Part shown: piece after piece, positions 39,766 to 47,779 of the stretch
How the letters are laid out: each line of letters begins with the position of its first letter
Numbering within the stretch: the stretch's first letter is position 1
DNA from: DATAEU01 sp046724395
GTDB lineage: Bacteria > Actinomycetota > UBA4738 > HRBIN12
Length of the DNA: 53,096 bases
Assembly (NCBI GenBank): GCA_046724395.1
Contig: JBKOWM010000007.1
Location: 1-53,096, forward strand
Direction of reading: 5' to 3'
Made by a program: the position numbers and the translations under genes
The notes under the pieces: model-generated
The model's database searches: none
What the model was told of the DNA's origin: nothing
The model's input: the letters and a program-made list of their open reading frames with translations, nothing else

Positions 39766-40608
39766 TCAGCTCTGGCACTGCGGACAGAAGTACGAGTTCC
39801 TCCCGGAGATCTTCACCGTCTGGATGGGCGTCCGGCAGCGTCGGCATGGTTGCCCGGCACGCCCGTATACCTTCAGCTCGTGTTGATACTCGCCGGGCTT
39901 GCCGAAAAGGTCGAGGTACGCCTCGTCGTCGAGGGTCGTCCCGCGGAACCGAATGGCGTCCTGCAGAACCTCCTGCAGGGCGCGGTACATGCGCCGAACC
40001 TCCTGAGACGACAGCGTGTCCGACATCCGGTCGTAGCGGAGCCCGGCGGCGAACAGCACCTCGTCGGAGTAGATGTTCCCGAGGCCGCTGATGAACTTCT
40101 GGTCCATCAGCAGCGCCTTCATCTTCGCGGCGCGCTGGGCCATCAGCGACCCGAAGGTCGCCCACGTGAACACCTGATCCAGCGGGTCGATCGCGATGTG
40201 CTGGAGCTCCTTGACCTTGCCGAGATCGTCCGCCGACGTCGCGAAGATCTCACCGAACGTCCGCGGGTCGACGAAGCGCAGATCGCCACCCTGTTGGAAC
40301 GTGAAGACGACGTGCGTGTGGGGCGGAAGCGGCTGCCGCTTGTTGCCGCGAACGAACTGTCCGCTCATGCCGAAATGGACGACGATGACATCACCGCCGT
40401 CCAGGTGCATCAGGATGTACTTGCCACGGCGCTCGGCCTTCGTGATCTTCCGCCCCGTCACGCGGTCGGAGAACTCCTTCCGCTTGCCGTGCCGCCGGAT
40501 CACACGCATCGCGTTCTTCGAGTTGCGGACCTCGACGGAGGCCACCTTGCGCCCGACGACGTCCTTCTCGAGGTCGCGCCGCATGACCTCGACCTCCGGA
40601 AGCTCCAC
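39766..40608 (-). CDS. Fpg/Nei (MutM-like) DNA glycosylase lacking the N-terminal Pro
   Basis: The 280-residue protein is a full Fpg-family glycosylase: ELPEVEVMRRDLE at the start, the H2TH domain (about 130-230, FISGLGNIYSDEVLFAAGL) and a C-terminal zinc finger with CRRCRTPI and GRNSYFCPQCQ. Canonical MutM begins MPELPEVE, and Pro2 is the nucleophile. Here the only start giving this motif is GTG 40608, reading M-E-L-P-E-V-E, so Pro2 is absent and Glu takes its place. AAGGGGG lies about eight bases upstream. Activity or specificity may differ from that of true MutM; position after rnc is the standard one. Confidence 0.9.
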   Translation of the reverse strand: MELPEVEVMRRDLEKDVVGRKVASVEVRNSKNAMRVIRRHGKRKEFSDRVTGRKITKAERRGKYILMHLDGGDVIVVHFGMSGQFVRGNKRQPLPPHTHVVFTFQQGGDLRFVDPRTFGEIFATSADDLGKVKELQHIAIDPLDQVFTWATFGSLMAQRAAKMKALLMDQKFISGLGNIYSDEVLFAAGLRYDRMSDTLSSQEVRRMYRALQEVLQDAIRFRGTTLDDEAYLDLFGKPGEYQHELKVYGRAGQPCRRCRTPIQTVKISGRNSYFCPQCQS

Positions 40609-40631
40609 GCCGCGCGCCCCCTTCTCCCCGC

Positions 40632-41360
40632 CTACCGCTCGGACCCGGCTTGCGCCGTCTCGTTGGACAGCCGCAGCCATGCCTCGTGGGCGGCCTGCTG
40701 CTCGGCCTCCTTTTTCGATCGGCCCGTCCCGGTCCCCCACGCCTTTCCTGCCAAGAACACCGTGGCCGTGAATTCCTTCTGATGGTCCGGACCACGCTCT
40801 GCGATCCGGTACTCCGGCAGGGCGCGCATGTCCTGAGAAGCGAGTTCCTGAAGGATCGTCTTGTAGTCGCGATCGCCTTCACCGCGTGCATACGCCGTCA
40901 TCCGAGGTCCGAAGAGTCGTTCGATGAGCTTGGTCGCCACGGGAAGTCCCTGGTCCAGGTATACGGCGCCGAGCATCGCCTCCAGCGCGTCGGCGAGGAT
41001 GCTCGGCTTGTCGCGCCCGCCGCTCATCTCCTCTCCCTTGCCGAGCCGCAGCGCCAGACCCAGCCCGAGGCCGCGCCCGACGTCGGCGAGCGAGGACATG
41101 TTGACGATGGAGGCGCGGAGCTTGGCCAACTCACCCTCGGCCAGATCCGGGAACCGGCGGTACGCCATATCCGTCACGACGACGCCGAGCACGGCGTCCC
41201 CCAGAAACTCGAGCCGCTCGTTGTTGATGTCGAGTCCGTTCTCGAACGCGAACGACCGATGGGTGAGCGCCATCGTCCGGAGGTCGTCATCGTGGAAGGC
41301 AACGCGGAGCGACCGCTCGAACGCACGAACGCGCTCGTCGTCGGCGCCGACGGTGTTCAC
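40632..41360 (-). CDS. rnc: Ribonuclease III
   Basis: RNase III cuts double-stranded RNA in rRNA processing. The 242-residue protein has the signature NNERLEFLGDAVLGVVV near 50, SILADALEAMLGAVYLDQG with the catalytic acidic residues, and a C-terminal dsRNA-binding domain (YKTILQELASQDM, GTGRSKKEAEQQAA). The GTG start at 41360 follows the rpmF stop by four bases, giving the usual rpmF-rnc-mutM order. Confidence 0.96.
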   Translation of the reverse strand: MNTVGADDERVRAFERSLRVAFHDDDLRTMALTHRSFAFENGLDINNERLEFLGDAVLGVVVTDMAYRRFPDLAEGELAKLRASIVNMSSLADVGRGLGLGLALRLGKGEEMSGGRDKPSILADALEAMLGAVYLDQGLPVATKLIERLFGPRMTAYARGEGDRDYKTILQELASQDMRALPEYRIAERGPDHQKEFTATVFLAGKAWGTGTGRSKKEAEQQAAHEAWLRLSNETAQAGSER

Positions 41361-41364
41361 CGGC

Positions 41365-41541
41365 TCACTCGACCTCGATGGCCTGGCGCCCGGCGTAATA
41401 ACCGCAGTTGGGGCAGACGCGGTGCGGAAGCTTCGGCTGATGGCACTGCGGACATTCCGAGAACGTGCTGGCCTGGGCCTTCCAGTTCGCCTTGCGCTTG
41501 TGGCCGCGCGTGTGTGTCTGGCGTCGCTTCGGTACCGGCAT
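41365..41541 (-). CDS. rpmF: Ribosomal protein L32
   Basis: A 58-residue protein read from the minus strand: MPVPKRRQTHTRGHKRKANW, then a zinc-ribbon with CPQC and CPNCG, ending GRQAIEVE. All four Cys are present, so this is the zinc-binding form of L32. AAAGGA lies about eight bases before the ATG. It is coupled in position to DUF177 upstream and rnc downstream, as in most bacteria. Confidence 0.95.
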   Translation of the reverse strand: MPVPKRRQTHTRGHKRKANWKAQASTFSECPQCHQPKLPHRVCPNCGYYAGRQAIEVE

Positions 41542-41586
41542 GAATCGCGTCCTTTCTCCTGTGCGTCTTCTTCTCCCGGTGGGGCG

Positions 41587-42105
41587 TCAGTCGTCGTCCG
41601 CACCGTTCGTCTCGGGCCCGAACAACGCCCCGAGCGCCGACCACCGGGGGTCGACGTCCGGCCCGCACACGCACTCGCTCAGGTTCCGATCCCCTCCGCA
41701 CCGCGCGCAGAGGCCGAGGCAGTCGGGTTTGCACAGCGGCGAGAACGGCATCTCGAGAACGACCGCATCGCGCACCATGGGCTCCGGGTCGAGCGTGAGG
41801 TCCTCGGCGAGCGCGTAATCGTCCTCGGGTCCCGGTTCGCGCGCGTACAGCTCGTTCATCGCGACGTCGAAATCACTCTGGAACTCCCTTAGGCACCTTG
41901 CGCACCGAAGCGTCATGCTTCCGCCGACGTTTCCCGTAACGAAGATGCCCTCGACGACGCTCTCGAGCGTGAGCTCGCCCTCGAGCGGCGCCCCGGCGTC
42001 GACGGTGGCAAGCTCCGTCTCGAGCCCCGCGACGGAATCGGCGACGGGCACTCGCTTGGCAGATCCGGGGCTCTCGACGAGATCGCGAACGTCGATCGCA
42101 CGCAT
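41587..42105 (-). CDS. DUF177 (YceD) family protein
   Basis: The 172-residue protein precedes rpmF, the usual place for YceD, which is linked to 23S rRNA maturation in E. coli and maize. It has MTLRCARCLREFQSDFDV with the CxxC, PFSPLCKPDCLGLCARCGG and further Cys that suggest metal binding. ATG 42105 overlaps the preceding stop (TGATG); a GTG one codon earlier is also possible. Confidence 0.92.
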   Translation of the reverse strand: MRAIDVRDLVESPGSAKRVPVADSVAGLETELATVDAGAPLEGELTLESVVEGIFVTGNVGGSMTLRCARCLREFQSDFDVAMNELYAREPGPEDDYALAEDLTLDPEPMVRDAVVLEMPFSPLCKPDCLGLCARCGGDRNLSECVCGPDVDPRWSALGALFGPETNGADDD

Positions 42106-42659
42106 CACTCCGGCTCCTCCTCCTCGTCGTGCAGGTCGGTCGGATCCGGCTGCGCGAACTCCTGCTGTGCGGGAGCCCCGACCCGCAGTCGCTCGCGGCC
42201 GGTTTGGACCTGATCCAGCGTCCGACCGAGCGCGGTCTGGGTGACGTCGAAGTCCTCGGCGATGCGACGCAGCGCGTTCTCGAACTGCGCCAGCTTGGCG
42301 TCGACGTAGTCCTCGGCCTCAAGACGCATCCTCCGCGCCTCGTCGCCGGCCTCATTCACGATGCGCTCCGACTCCTGGTTCGCGCGCTCGACGATCGCCT
42401 CGCGCGTTGCCATCCGTAGCTGCTCGGCGCGCGCGTCCTCGACGATCTTCTCGGCGTCGCGACGGGCCTTGGCCAGAAGCTCCTCGCGGTCGCGAACGAC
42501 CCATCGCGCCTGCTTCACCTCTTCGGGCAGCGATTTCTTCATCTGCTCGACGAGCTCGAGAAGCTCGTCGCGGTTCAACAGCGCCGAGGAGGAGAGCGGC
42601 ATGGACTTCGCCTCTTTCACCATGTCCTCGAGCTGCTGGATCTGACCGGTCAGGTCCAC
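42105..42659 (-). CDS. Coiled-coil protein, DivIVA/ATP-synthase-b-like
   Basis: The 184-residue protein is almost entirely a charged coiled coil with heptads such as RDAEKIVEDARAEQLRMATREA and ERANQESERIVNEAGDEARRM, and an acidic tail. It resembles actinobacterial DivIVA-like or 'ATP synthase subunit B-like' proteins found between coaD and DUF177. A role in cell division or envelope organisation is only suggested by analogy. The GTG start overlaps the coaD stop by one base. Confidence 0.85.
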   Translation of the reverse strand: MDLTGQIQQLEDMVKEAKSMPLSSSALLNRDELLELVEQMKKSLPEEVKQARWVVRDREELLAKARRDAEKIVEDARAEQLRMATREAIVERANQESERIVNEAGDEARRMRLEAEDYVDAKLAQFENALRRIAEDFDVTQTALGRTLDQVQTGRERLRVGAPAQQEFAQPDPTDLHDEEEEPE

Positions 42660-43261
42660 TACGAGCCTTTCGAATCTCGCGAAGGCGCTCGACCTGAATC
42701 CGCTCCCGAAGGCGCTCGACCTGAATCCGCTCGCGACGCCGCTCGACCTGAATCCGCTCGCGACGCCGCTCGACCCGGACCGCTCGACCTTAGGCGCGCG
42801 TCAAGGCGTTCCACGACGACTGGCGGCACGAGGCCGCTCACGTCGCCGCCGAAGGTCGCGACCTCGCGTACGAGGGAGGAGGACAGATACGACCATGTCG
42901 GCGCGGTCGTCATGAAGAACGTCTCGACGCCCGCCAGACGCTGGTTCATCTGCGCCATCTGGATCTCGTATTCGAAGTCCGTCACCGCACGAAGTCCTTT
43001 GACGATCACCCTCGCGCCCATCCGATCTGCGTATTCCACGAGCAATCCCGAAAAGGCGTCCACCTCGACGCCGACCAGGTCGCCGGTCGCGGCCTCGAGC
43101 ATGGCGACCCGCTCCTCGATGCCGAACAGCGGCCGCTTGGCGGGGTTGTCCAGGACCGCAACGACAACCCGGTCGAAGTGCTGAGCAGCACGTTCGATGA
43201 TGTCGACGTGTCCATTGGTCACGGGGTCGAACGTCCCCGGACACAGGGCCGTGACGGCCAC
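42659..43261 (-). CDS. coaD: Phosphopantetheine adenylyltransferase with repeat-encoded tail
   Basis: CoaD makes dephospho-CoA. Residues 1 to about 155 are the normal enzyme: CPGTFDPVTNGHVDII with the TxGH-type nucleotide motif (TNGH), KGLRAVTDFEYE and TWSYLSSSLVREVA. The remaining 45 residues are a 9-residue repeat, SGRAASRAD and variants, from a 27-bp tandem repeat. The family is normally 155-165 residues. GGGAGG lies four bases before the GTG start at 43261 and overlaps the rsmD stop. Confidence 0.95.
   Translation of the reverse strand: MAVTALCPGTFDPVTNGHVDIIERAAQHFDRVVVAVLDNPAKRPLFGIEERVAMLEAATGDLVGVEVDAFSGLLVEYADRMGARVIVKGLRAVTDFEYEIQMAQMNQRLAGVETFFMTTAPTWSYLSSSLVREVATFGGDVSGLVPPVVVERLDARLRSSGPGRAASRADSGRAASRADSGRAPSGADSGRAPSRDSKGS
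42681..42790 (-). repeat. 27-bp tandem repeat inside the 3' end of coaD
   Basis: About four units of 27 bp (GCGCTCGACCTGAATCCGCTC plus six bases) start at about 42685, 42712, 42739 and 42766. The period is a multiple of three and encodes the 9-residue repeat SGRAASRAD in the CoaD tail. It is unrelated in sequence to the 60/61-bp family. Confidence 0.9.
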
Positions 43262-43270
43262 CGGACCTCC

Positions 43271-43822
43271 CTACCGCTGTCGGAAGACCAGGACGCGGCT
43301 GTCGCCGTACTCCAGCCGCCTCGACGCGAGCCAGTTTACCGGAATAACAGGCATGGAACTTTGGATACCGCGCGTCAGCACTACCGTCCAGCCCGACGTC
43401 GCCAACCAGCGCTTGTCCACGGCGGCCAATACGCGGTCGAGCTCGGACCCCCGCAGGTCGTACGGCGGATCGATCAGCACCAGGTCGAACCGCATCGGCG
43501 CGTGATCGTTCATGACAAAAGAAGCCACGTCGAGCCGAACGACCTTGCCGCGCTCCACTAGGTGGGCGCGGGCGAGGTTCGTCCGTACGGTGGCCGCGAC
43601 CACCGCGGAGCGCTCGACGAACAACGCCTCGTCGGCGCCGCGAGAGAGGGCCTCGATCCCCAACGCGCCGGTTCCCGCGTACAGGTCGAGCACGATCGCT
43701 CCGGGGACGTCGCGCGCGATGCTCGAGAACAGCCCCTCACGGGCCATGTCCGACACGGGCCGGACGCCGCGGGGAACGGGCGCGAGCCGCACGCCCCTGG
43801 CCGTGCCGGCGATCACGCGCAT
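43271..43822 (-). CDS. rsmD: 16S rRNA (guanine966-N2)-methyltransferase RsmD
   Basis: The 183-residue protein has the N-terminal MRVIAGTARGVRL, VRPVSDMAREGLFSSI, SAM-binding LDLYAGTGALGIEALSRGA and the catalytic LIDPPYD. The gene is between recG and coaD, as is typical. TACAGT lies exactly six bases before the ATG at 43822, consistent with a leaderless message. Confidence 0.96.
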   Translation of the reverse strand: MRVIAGTARGVRLAPVPRGVRPVSDMAREGLFSSIARDVPGAIVLDLYAGTGALGIEALSRGADEALFVERSAVVAATVRTNLARAHLVERGKVVRLDVASFVMNDHAPMRFDLVLIDPPYDLRGSELDRVLAAVDKRWLATSGWTVVLTRGIQSSMPVIPVNWLASRRLEYGDSRVLVFRQR

Positions 43823-43828
43823 GTGACG

Positions 43829-43834
43829 ACTGTA
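43829..43834 (-). promoter_or_regulatory. Leaderless promoter -10 of rsmD
   Basis: TACAGT on the minus strand, six bases, ATG. It fixes the rsmD start at 43822. Confidence 0.5.
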
Positions 43835-43890
43835 CGGGCACGCGGCGCCCGGCAATCGACCGACAGATGTCGCGACGAACGCGAGCGCGA

Positions 43891-46089
43891 TCAGGAGTGG
43901 AAGAGCCAGTCGATCGACCGGTCGAACCGCGCGCGAAGGTCCGCCAACAGCTTCGGGTGCCTGGCGAGCTCCGGATCGTCGTCGATGATCGCAAACGCGC
44001 GTAACCGGGCCCGCTTCACGAGATCGACGTCCTCGACGAGCCGGGCCAGCTTCAGGTCGGGCATCCCGGATTGCCGCACATCGAAGAGCGTCCCCTCGCC
44101 GCGAAGCCTGAGATCCTCGTCGGCGAGCTCGAAACCGTCCGTCGTGCGAACCATTGCCTCGAGCCGCGCCCGCGCCTCCTCGTTCTCCTCCGAGCTCTCG
44201 TCGAAGAGCACACAGATCCCCGCGTGCGCACCGCGACCGATGCGGCCGCGAAGCTGATGCAGCTGCGCCAGACCGAACCGCTCGGCATTCTCGACGAGCA
44301 TCACCGTCGCGTTCGGCACGTCGACGCCCACTTCGATGACTGTCGTCGAGATCAGCACGTGATGCTCACCCGAACGGAACGCCTCCATGACCCGCTCCTT
44401 CTCCGCGGGGCGCATCCGCCCGTGGAGCAGCTCGACCGACAGGTCCGGGAAGATGTCGGCCGCCAGGTGCCGGGCCTCGGCCTCGGCCGCGCGCGCCTGC
44501 ATGCGGTTCGTCTCGTCGATCGCGGCGCACACGACGAACGCCTGCCGTCCGGCCCGGACCTCCCGGCGGACGAGGGCGTACGCCTCAGATCGCTCGGCCT
44601 GCGACCGCGCAATCCGGGTCGTGACCGGCTGCCGTCCCTTCGGCAGCTCGTCGAGAAGCACTACGTCGAGGTCGCCGTAGTAGGTCAGCGCGAGCGTTCG
44701 CGGGATCGGCGTCGCCGTCATGATGAGCACGTCAGGCGACGCGCCCTTGCTCTTGAGCGCCATGCGCTGATGCACCCCGAATCGGTGCTGTTCGTCGATC
44801 ACCGCCAGCGACAGATCGGCGAACGAGACGCCCTCCTGCACGAGCGCGTGCGTCCCGACGACGAGGTCGACCTCACCGCTGCCGATGCCGTGCAGGATCC
44901 GCCGCCGGTCCCCGCCGGTGATGGCCGCCGTCAGCATCGCGTACGTCAGCGACGGCGCCCCGCTCACGGGCGCAGCGTGTAGCAGCGAGGCCTGGCCCCC
45001 CTCCGATGCGGTCGGGACATCGAGGTACGACCTGGCGCCGACGCCGGCCAGGAGGTCTGCAATCGATCGATGATGCTGCGCGGCGAGCACCTCCGTGGGG
45101 GCCATCACGGCCGACTGATGCCCCGAGGCGATCGCGACGAGCGCCGCGTCCACGGCGACGAGCGTCTTGCCGGCGCCGACGTCGCCCTGTAGGAGGACGT
45201 TCATCGGTTGGGGAAGCGCCATTGCCGACTCAATCTCCTTCATGGCGCGCCGCTGCGCCTGGGTAGGCTCGAATGGCAGCGCAGCGAGCAGCTGTTCGCT
45301 CAGCGCGTTGCCCGGACGGTGCGCGACGCCGATCTCGGCCGCCCTGACGCGATGCTTGCGGAACGCCACGCCCAGCTCCAGCGTGAACAGCTCGTCGAAC
45401 TTCAGCCGCTCCTGCGCTCGCAGGAGCTGTCGTTCGTCGGCGGGGAAGTGGATCCATCGTAGGGCGTCGTCGCGGGAGACCAGGTCCTCGGCGTTCACGA
45501 TCTCGGGCGGGACCGGGTCCGAGATGCGTCGGACCCGCTCGAGCGCGAGGAAGACGAGCTCGCGGATGGTCCTCGCGCTGACGCCGTCGGTCGCACGATG
45601 GATCGGCGTGATTCGTCCGGTGTGGACGAGGTCCTGTTCGTTGCCCCTGAGCGGCTCCACTTCTTGATTCGCGAGCTGGACCCGGCGCCCGTACCGCTGG
45701 GCGATGCCGGCCGCGGCCAGCTCGTGCCCCTCGCGGTACGTCCTCGCTACCCACGGCTGGTTGAAGAACGCCAGGTCCAGGTAGCCCGTGCCGTCGTACA
45801 GGGTCACGGTCACCATCGAGCGCCGTTGCCGGGTCGATCGAGTGTGGACGGACTTCACACGGCCGATGACGGTCGCGTACTCGCCGATGCGCAGGTCGCG
45901 GATGTGCGACACCTTCGAGCGGTCGATGTACCGCCGAGGGTAGTGATGGAGCAGCTGCCGCACCGTGCGGATGTTCAGCCCGTCCTCGAGCGCCTCCGCC
46001 GCCGGGCGCGCGCGGTCGCGAGGCCCACTGCGACGCGCAGCGAGTCGAGGATCGATCGCGGCGACGGGCGAATCGAGCGAGAGCGTCAC
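43891..46089 (-). CDS. recG: ATP-dependent DNA helicase RecG
   Basis: RecG regresses stalled forks and processes recombination intermediates. The 732-residue protein has the N-terminal wedge/OB domain (YPRRYIDRSKVSHIRDL, GTGYLDLAFFNQPW), Walker A LLQGDVGAGKTLVA, DEQH box VIDEQHRFGVHQR, motif III TATPIPRTLA and the TRG-like region RGEGTLFDVRQSG. The GTG at 46089 is used. It is divergent from the TlpA-like lipoprotein with 50 bp between. Confidence 0.97.
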   Translation of the reverse strand: MTLSLDSPVAAIDPRLAARRSGPRDRARPAAEALEDGLNIRTVRQLLHHYPRRYIDRSKVSHIRDLRIGEYATVIGRVKSVHTRSTRQRRSMVTVTLYDGTGYLDLAFFNQPWVARTYREGHELAAAGIAQRYGRRVQLANQEVEPLRGNEQDLVHTGRITPIHRATDGVSARTIRELVFLALERVRRISDPVPPEIVNAEDLVSRDDALRWIHFPADERQLLRAQERLKFDELFTLELGVAFRKHRVRAAEIGVAHRPGNALSEQLLAALPFEPTQAQRRAMKEIESAMALPQPMNVLLQGDVGAGKTLVAVDAALVAIASGHQSAVMAPTEVLAAQHHRSIADLLAGVGARSYLDVPTASEGGQASLLHAAPVSGAPSLTYAMLTAAITGGDRRRILHGIGSGEVDLVVGTHALVQEGVSFADLSLAVIDEQHRFGVHQRMALKSKGASPDVLIMTATPIPRTLALTYYGDLDVVLLDELPKGRQPVTTRIARSQAERSEAYALVRREVRAGRQAFVVCAAIDETNRMQARAAEAEARHLAADIFPDLSVELLHGRMRPAEKERVMEAFRSGEHHVLISTTVIEVGVDVPNATVMLVENAERFGLAQLHQLRGRIGRGAHAGICVLFDESSEENEEARARLEAMVRTTDGFELADEDLRLRGEGTLFDVRQSGMPDLKLARLVEDVDLVKRARLRAFAIIDDDPELARHPKLLADLRARFDRSIDWLFHS

Positions 46090-46139
46090 GTGCTTGTAGA
46101 CCGCAATCTCACCTGAGGTCTCATCCGAACGGTTCTACC

Positions 46140-46736
46140 ATGCCGCGCATGGAGCTCCGCTGGGCGCACCCGAGACATCGCGGCGTTCACGGCGCAGGAG
46201 CGGTGGTGTTGGCCGCCGTCGCGCTCGCCGCGTGCGGGCCTTCGCCACCGGCCCCTCGAGAGGACACGAGGACGGGCAGCATCCCCGCAGTCAACGCGAC
46301 TCGGGCGGCGCTCCTGCCGGTGCGCGCCGACGCGCTGCCCGACTTCTCGCTCGCGCGCTACGACGAACTGCTGCGGCAGCTTCGCGGCACACCGGTCGTC
46401 GTGAACATGTGGGGCTCCTGGTGCCCGCCGTGCGACGACGAGGCGCCCATGCTCGCCGCAGCGCATGCCCGGTTCGGCGACCGCGTCCAGTTCGTCGGCG
46501 TCGATATCGAGGACAGCGTTGCATCTGCCAGAGCGTTCATCCGTCGACACCGATGGACGTTCCCCAGCATCCGCGATCCCGACCTCCCGAGCTCGTTCCG
46601 CTCCGGACTCGGCTTCGTCGGGCAGCCGAACACGCTCTTCTACGATGCCTCGGGCAGGCTCGTGGACTCGTGGCAGGGCCCGATCACCGAGAACGGCCTG
46701 CGCTCGAGCATCGAGCGGCTACTCGGCGGCGAATGA
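46140..46736 (+). CDS. TlpA/ResA-like thioredoxin-fold lipoprotein
   Basis: The 198-residue protein has a lipoprotein signal ending in LAAC (lipobox near residue 32), so it is anchored outside the membrane. The thioredoxin fold has the active site SWCPPCDDEAP, VQFVGVDIED and a cis-Pro loop at GFVGQPNTLFYD. Such proteins reduce or oxidise thiols, often for cytochrome c maturation; no ccm or res gene is nearby, so the client is unknown. It is followed by rpmB 39 bp later. Confidence 0.9.
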   Translation: MPRMELRWAHPRHRGVHGAGAVVLAAVALAACGPSPPAPREDTRTGSIPAVNATRAALLPVRADALPDFSLARYDELLRQLRGTPVVVNMWGSWCPPCDDEAPMLAAAHARFGDRVQFVGVDIEDSVASARAFIRRHRWTFPSIRDPDLPSSFRSGLGFVGQPNTLFYDASGRLVDSWQGPITENGLRSSIERLLGGE

Positions 46737-46757
46737 ACCGGGGGCGCCGATGGCGTC

Positions 46758-46766
46758 TGTTACGCT
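46758..46766 (+). promoter_or_regulatory. Extended -10 promoter of rpmB
   Basis: TGTTACGCT is an extended -10 (TGn-TACGCT) nine bases before the rpmB ATG, giving a leader of about three bases. Confidence 0.5.
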
Positions 46767-46775
46767 GAATTTGCT

Positions 46776-46967
46776 ATGGCAGCCGTCTGCGAAATCTGCG
46801 GGAAGAAGCCGTTCTTCGGCAAGCGCGTGTCGCATTCGCACCATCGGACCAATCGCCGTTGGAACCCCAACGTTCAGCGTGTCCGCGCCGTCGTCGACGG
46901 CCACCCGAAAAGGGTGTACGTCTGCACGAGTTGTATCAAGGCCGGTAAGGTCCAGCGCGCGGGCTAG
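46776..46967 (+). CDS. rpmB: Ribosomal protein L28
   Basis: The 63-residue protein begins MAAVCEICGKKPFFGKRVSH and has RRWNPNVQRVRAVV and YVCTSCIKAGKVQR. Two CxxC pairs are present, so it is the zinc-binding type. It has no Shine-Dalgarno but an extended -10 nearby. Its TAG stop overlaps the convergent thiD stop in a shared CTAG. Confidence 0.96.
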   Translation: MAAVCEICGKKPFFGKRVSHSHHRTNRRWNPNVQRVRAVVDGHPKRVYVCTSCIKAGKVQRAG

Positions 46968-47779
46968 GCGCGCCGTCGGGCGGCGCCCCTCCACAGCGGG
47001 TTCACCGGGCCGATCCCCTTGCCGATGGCCAGTGCGTGCCGGATTGCTTCCGTCACGAACCGCTTGCCACGGCGCACCGCCGTCAGGAGGTCGTCGCCGC
47101 GCGCGAGCCGCGCCGCGATCGCGGCGGATAACACGCACCCCGTTCCGTGCGTATTTCGCGTGCGGAGCCGGGGACCCTCGACCCACAGGACGCGCTCGCC
47201 GTCGACGAAGAGGTCGTCCGCCCGTTCGGCCTCTCGATGGCCCCCCTTCACGAGGACAGCTCCGGCGCCCATCGCCAGGATCGCCTCGGCGGCCCTGCGC
47301 ATCTCCTCGGCGGTCCGCACCGCGAAGCCGGCCAGCCCCGCGGCCTCCGGAATGTTCGGCGTGACGAGTGTCGCAAGGGGAAGGATCCGCTCGCGGAGCG
47401 CGCCCACCGCGTCCTCGGCCAGGAGGGCATGCCCGTGCTTGGAAACGAACACGGGATCGACGACGAGGTTCGGCAGACGGACCTCCGCGATCGCGTCGGC
47501 GACGGCCGTGACGATGGGCGCGGAAGCGAGCATCCCGGTCTTCGCGGCGTCCACACCGATGTCGGTGGCAACGGCGAGGATCTGATCTCGGACCGTCGAC
47601 GGGTTCAGTTCCTGATAACCCGATACGCCTGAAGTGTTCTGCACGGTCACGGCCGTGATCGCGCTCATGCCATAGACGCCGAGCGCGGCGAAGGTCTTCA
47701 GGTCGGCCTGAACGCCAGCGCCGCCGCCGGAATCCGAGCCGGCGATCGTGAGCGCTCGCGCCAGGTCGTCATCGTTCAC
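46964..47779 (-). CDS. thiD: Hydroxymethylpyrimidine/phosphomethylpyrimidine kinase
   Basis: ThiD makes HMP-PP for thiamine synthesis. The 271-residue ribokinase-fold protein has ALTIAGSDSGGGAGVQADLK, GMSAITAVTVQNT, VVDPVFVSKHG, TPNIPEA and the catalytic THGTGCVLSAAIAA. It starts inside the end of thiL (11-base overlap), so the two are coupled. No TPP riboswitch is seen upstream of thiL. Confidence 0.94.
   Translation of the reverse strand: MNDDDLARALTIAGSDSGGGAGVQADLKTFAALGVYGMSAITAVTVQNTSGVSGYQELNPSTVRDQILAVATDIGVDAAKTGMLASAPIVTAVADAIAEVRLPNLVVDPVFVSKHGHALLAEDAVGALRERILPLATLVTPNIPEAAGLAGFAVRTAEEMRRAAEAILAMGAGAVLVKGGHREAERADDLFVDGERVLWVEGPRLRTRNTHGTGCVLSAAIAARLARGDDLLTAVRRGKRFVTEAIRHALAIGKGIGPVNPLWRGAARRRA

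Noticed and set aside
40700..40720. T-run as a terminator inside rnc
   Set aside because: The run CCTTTTTCG is inside the rnc coding region and has no adjacent stable hairpin on either strand.
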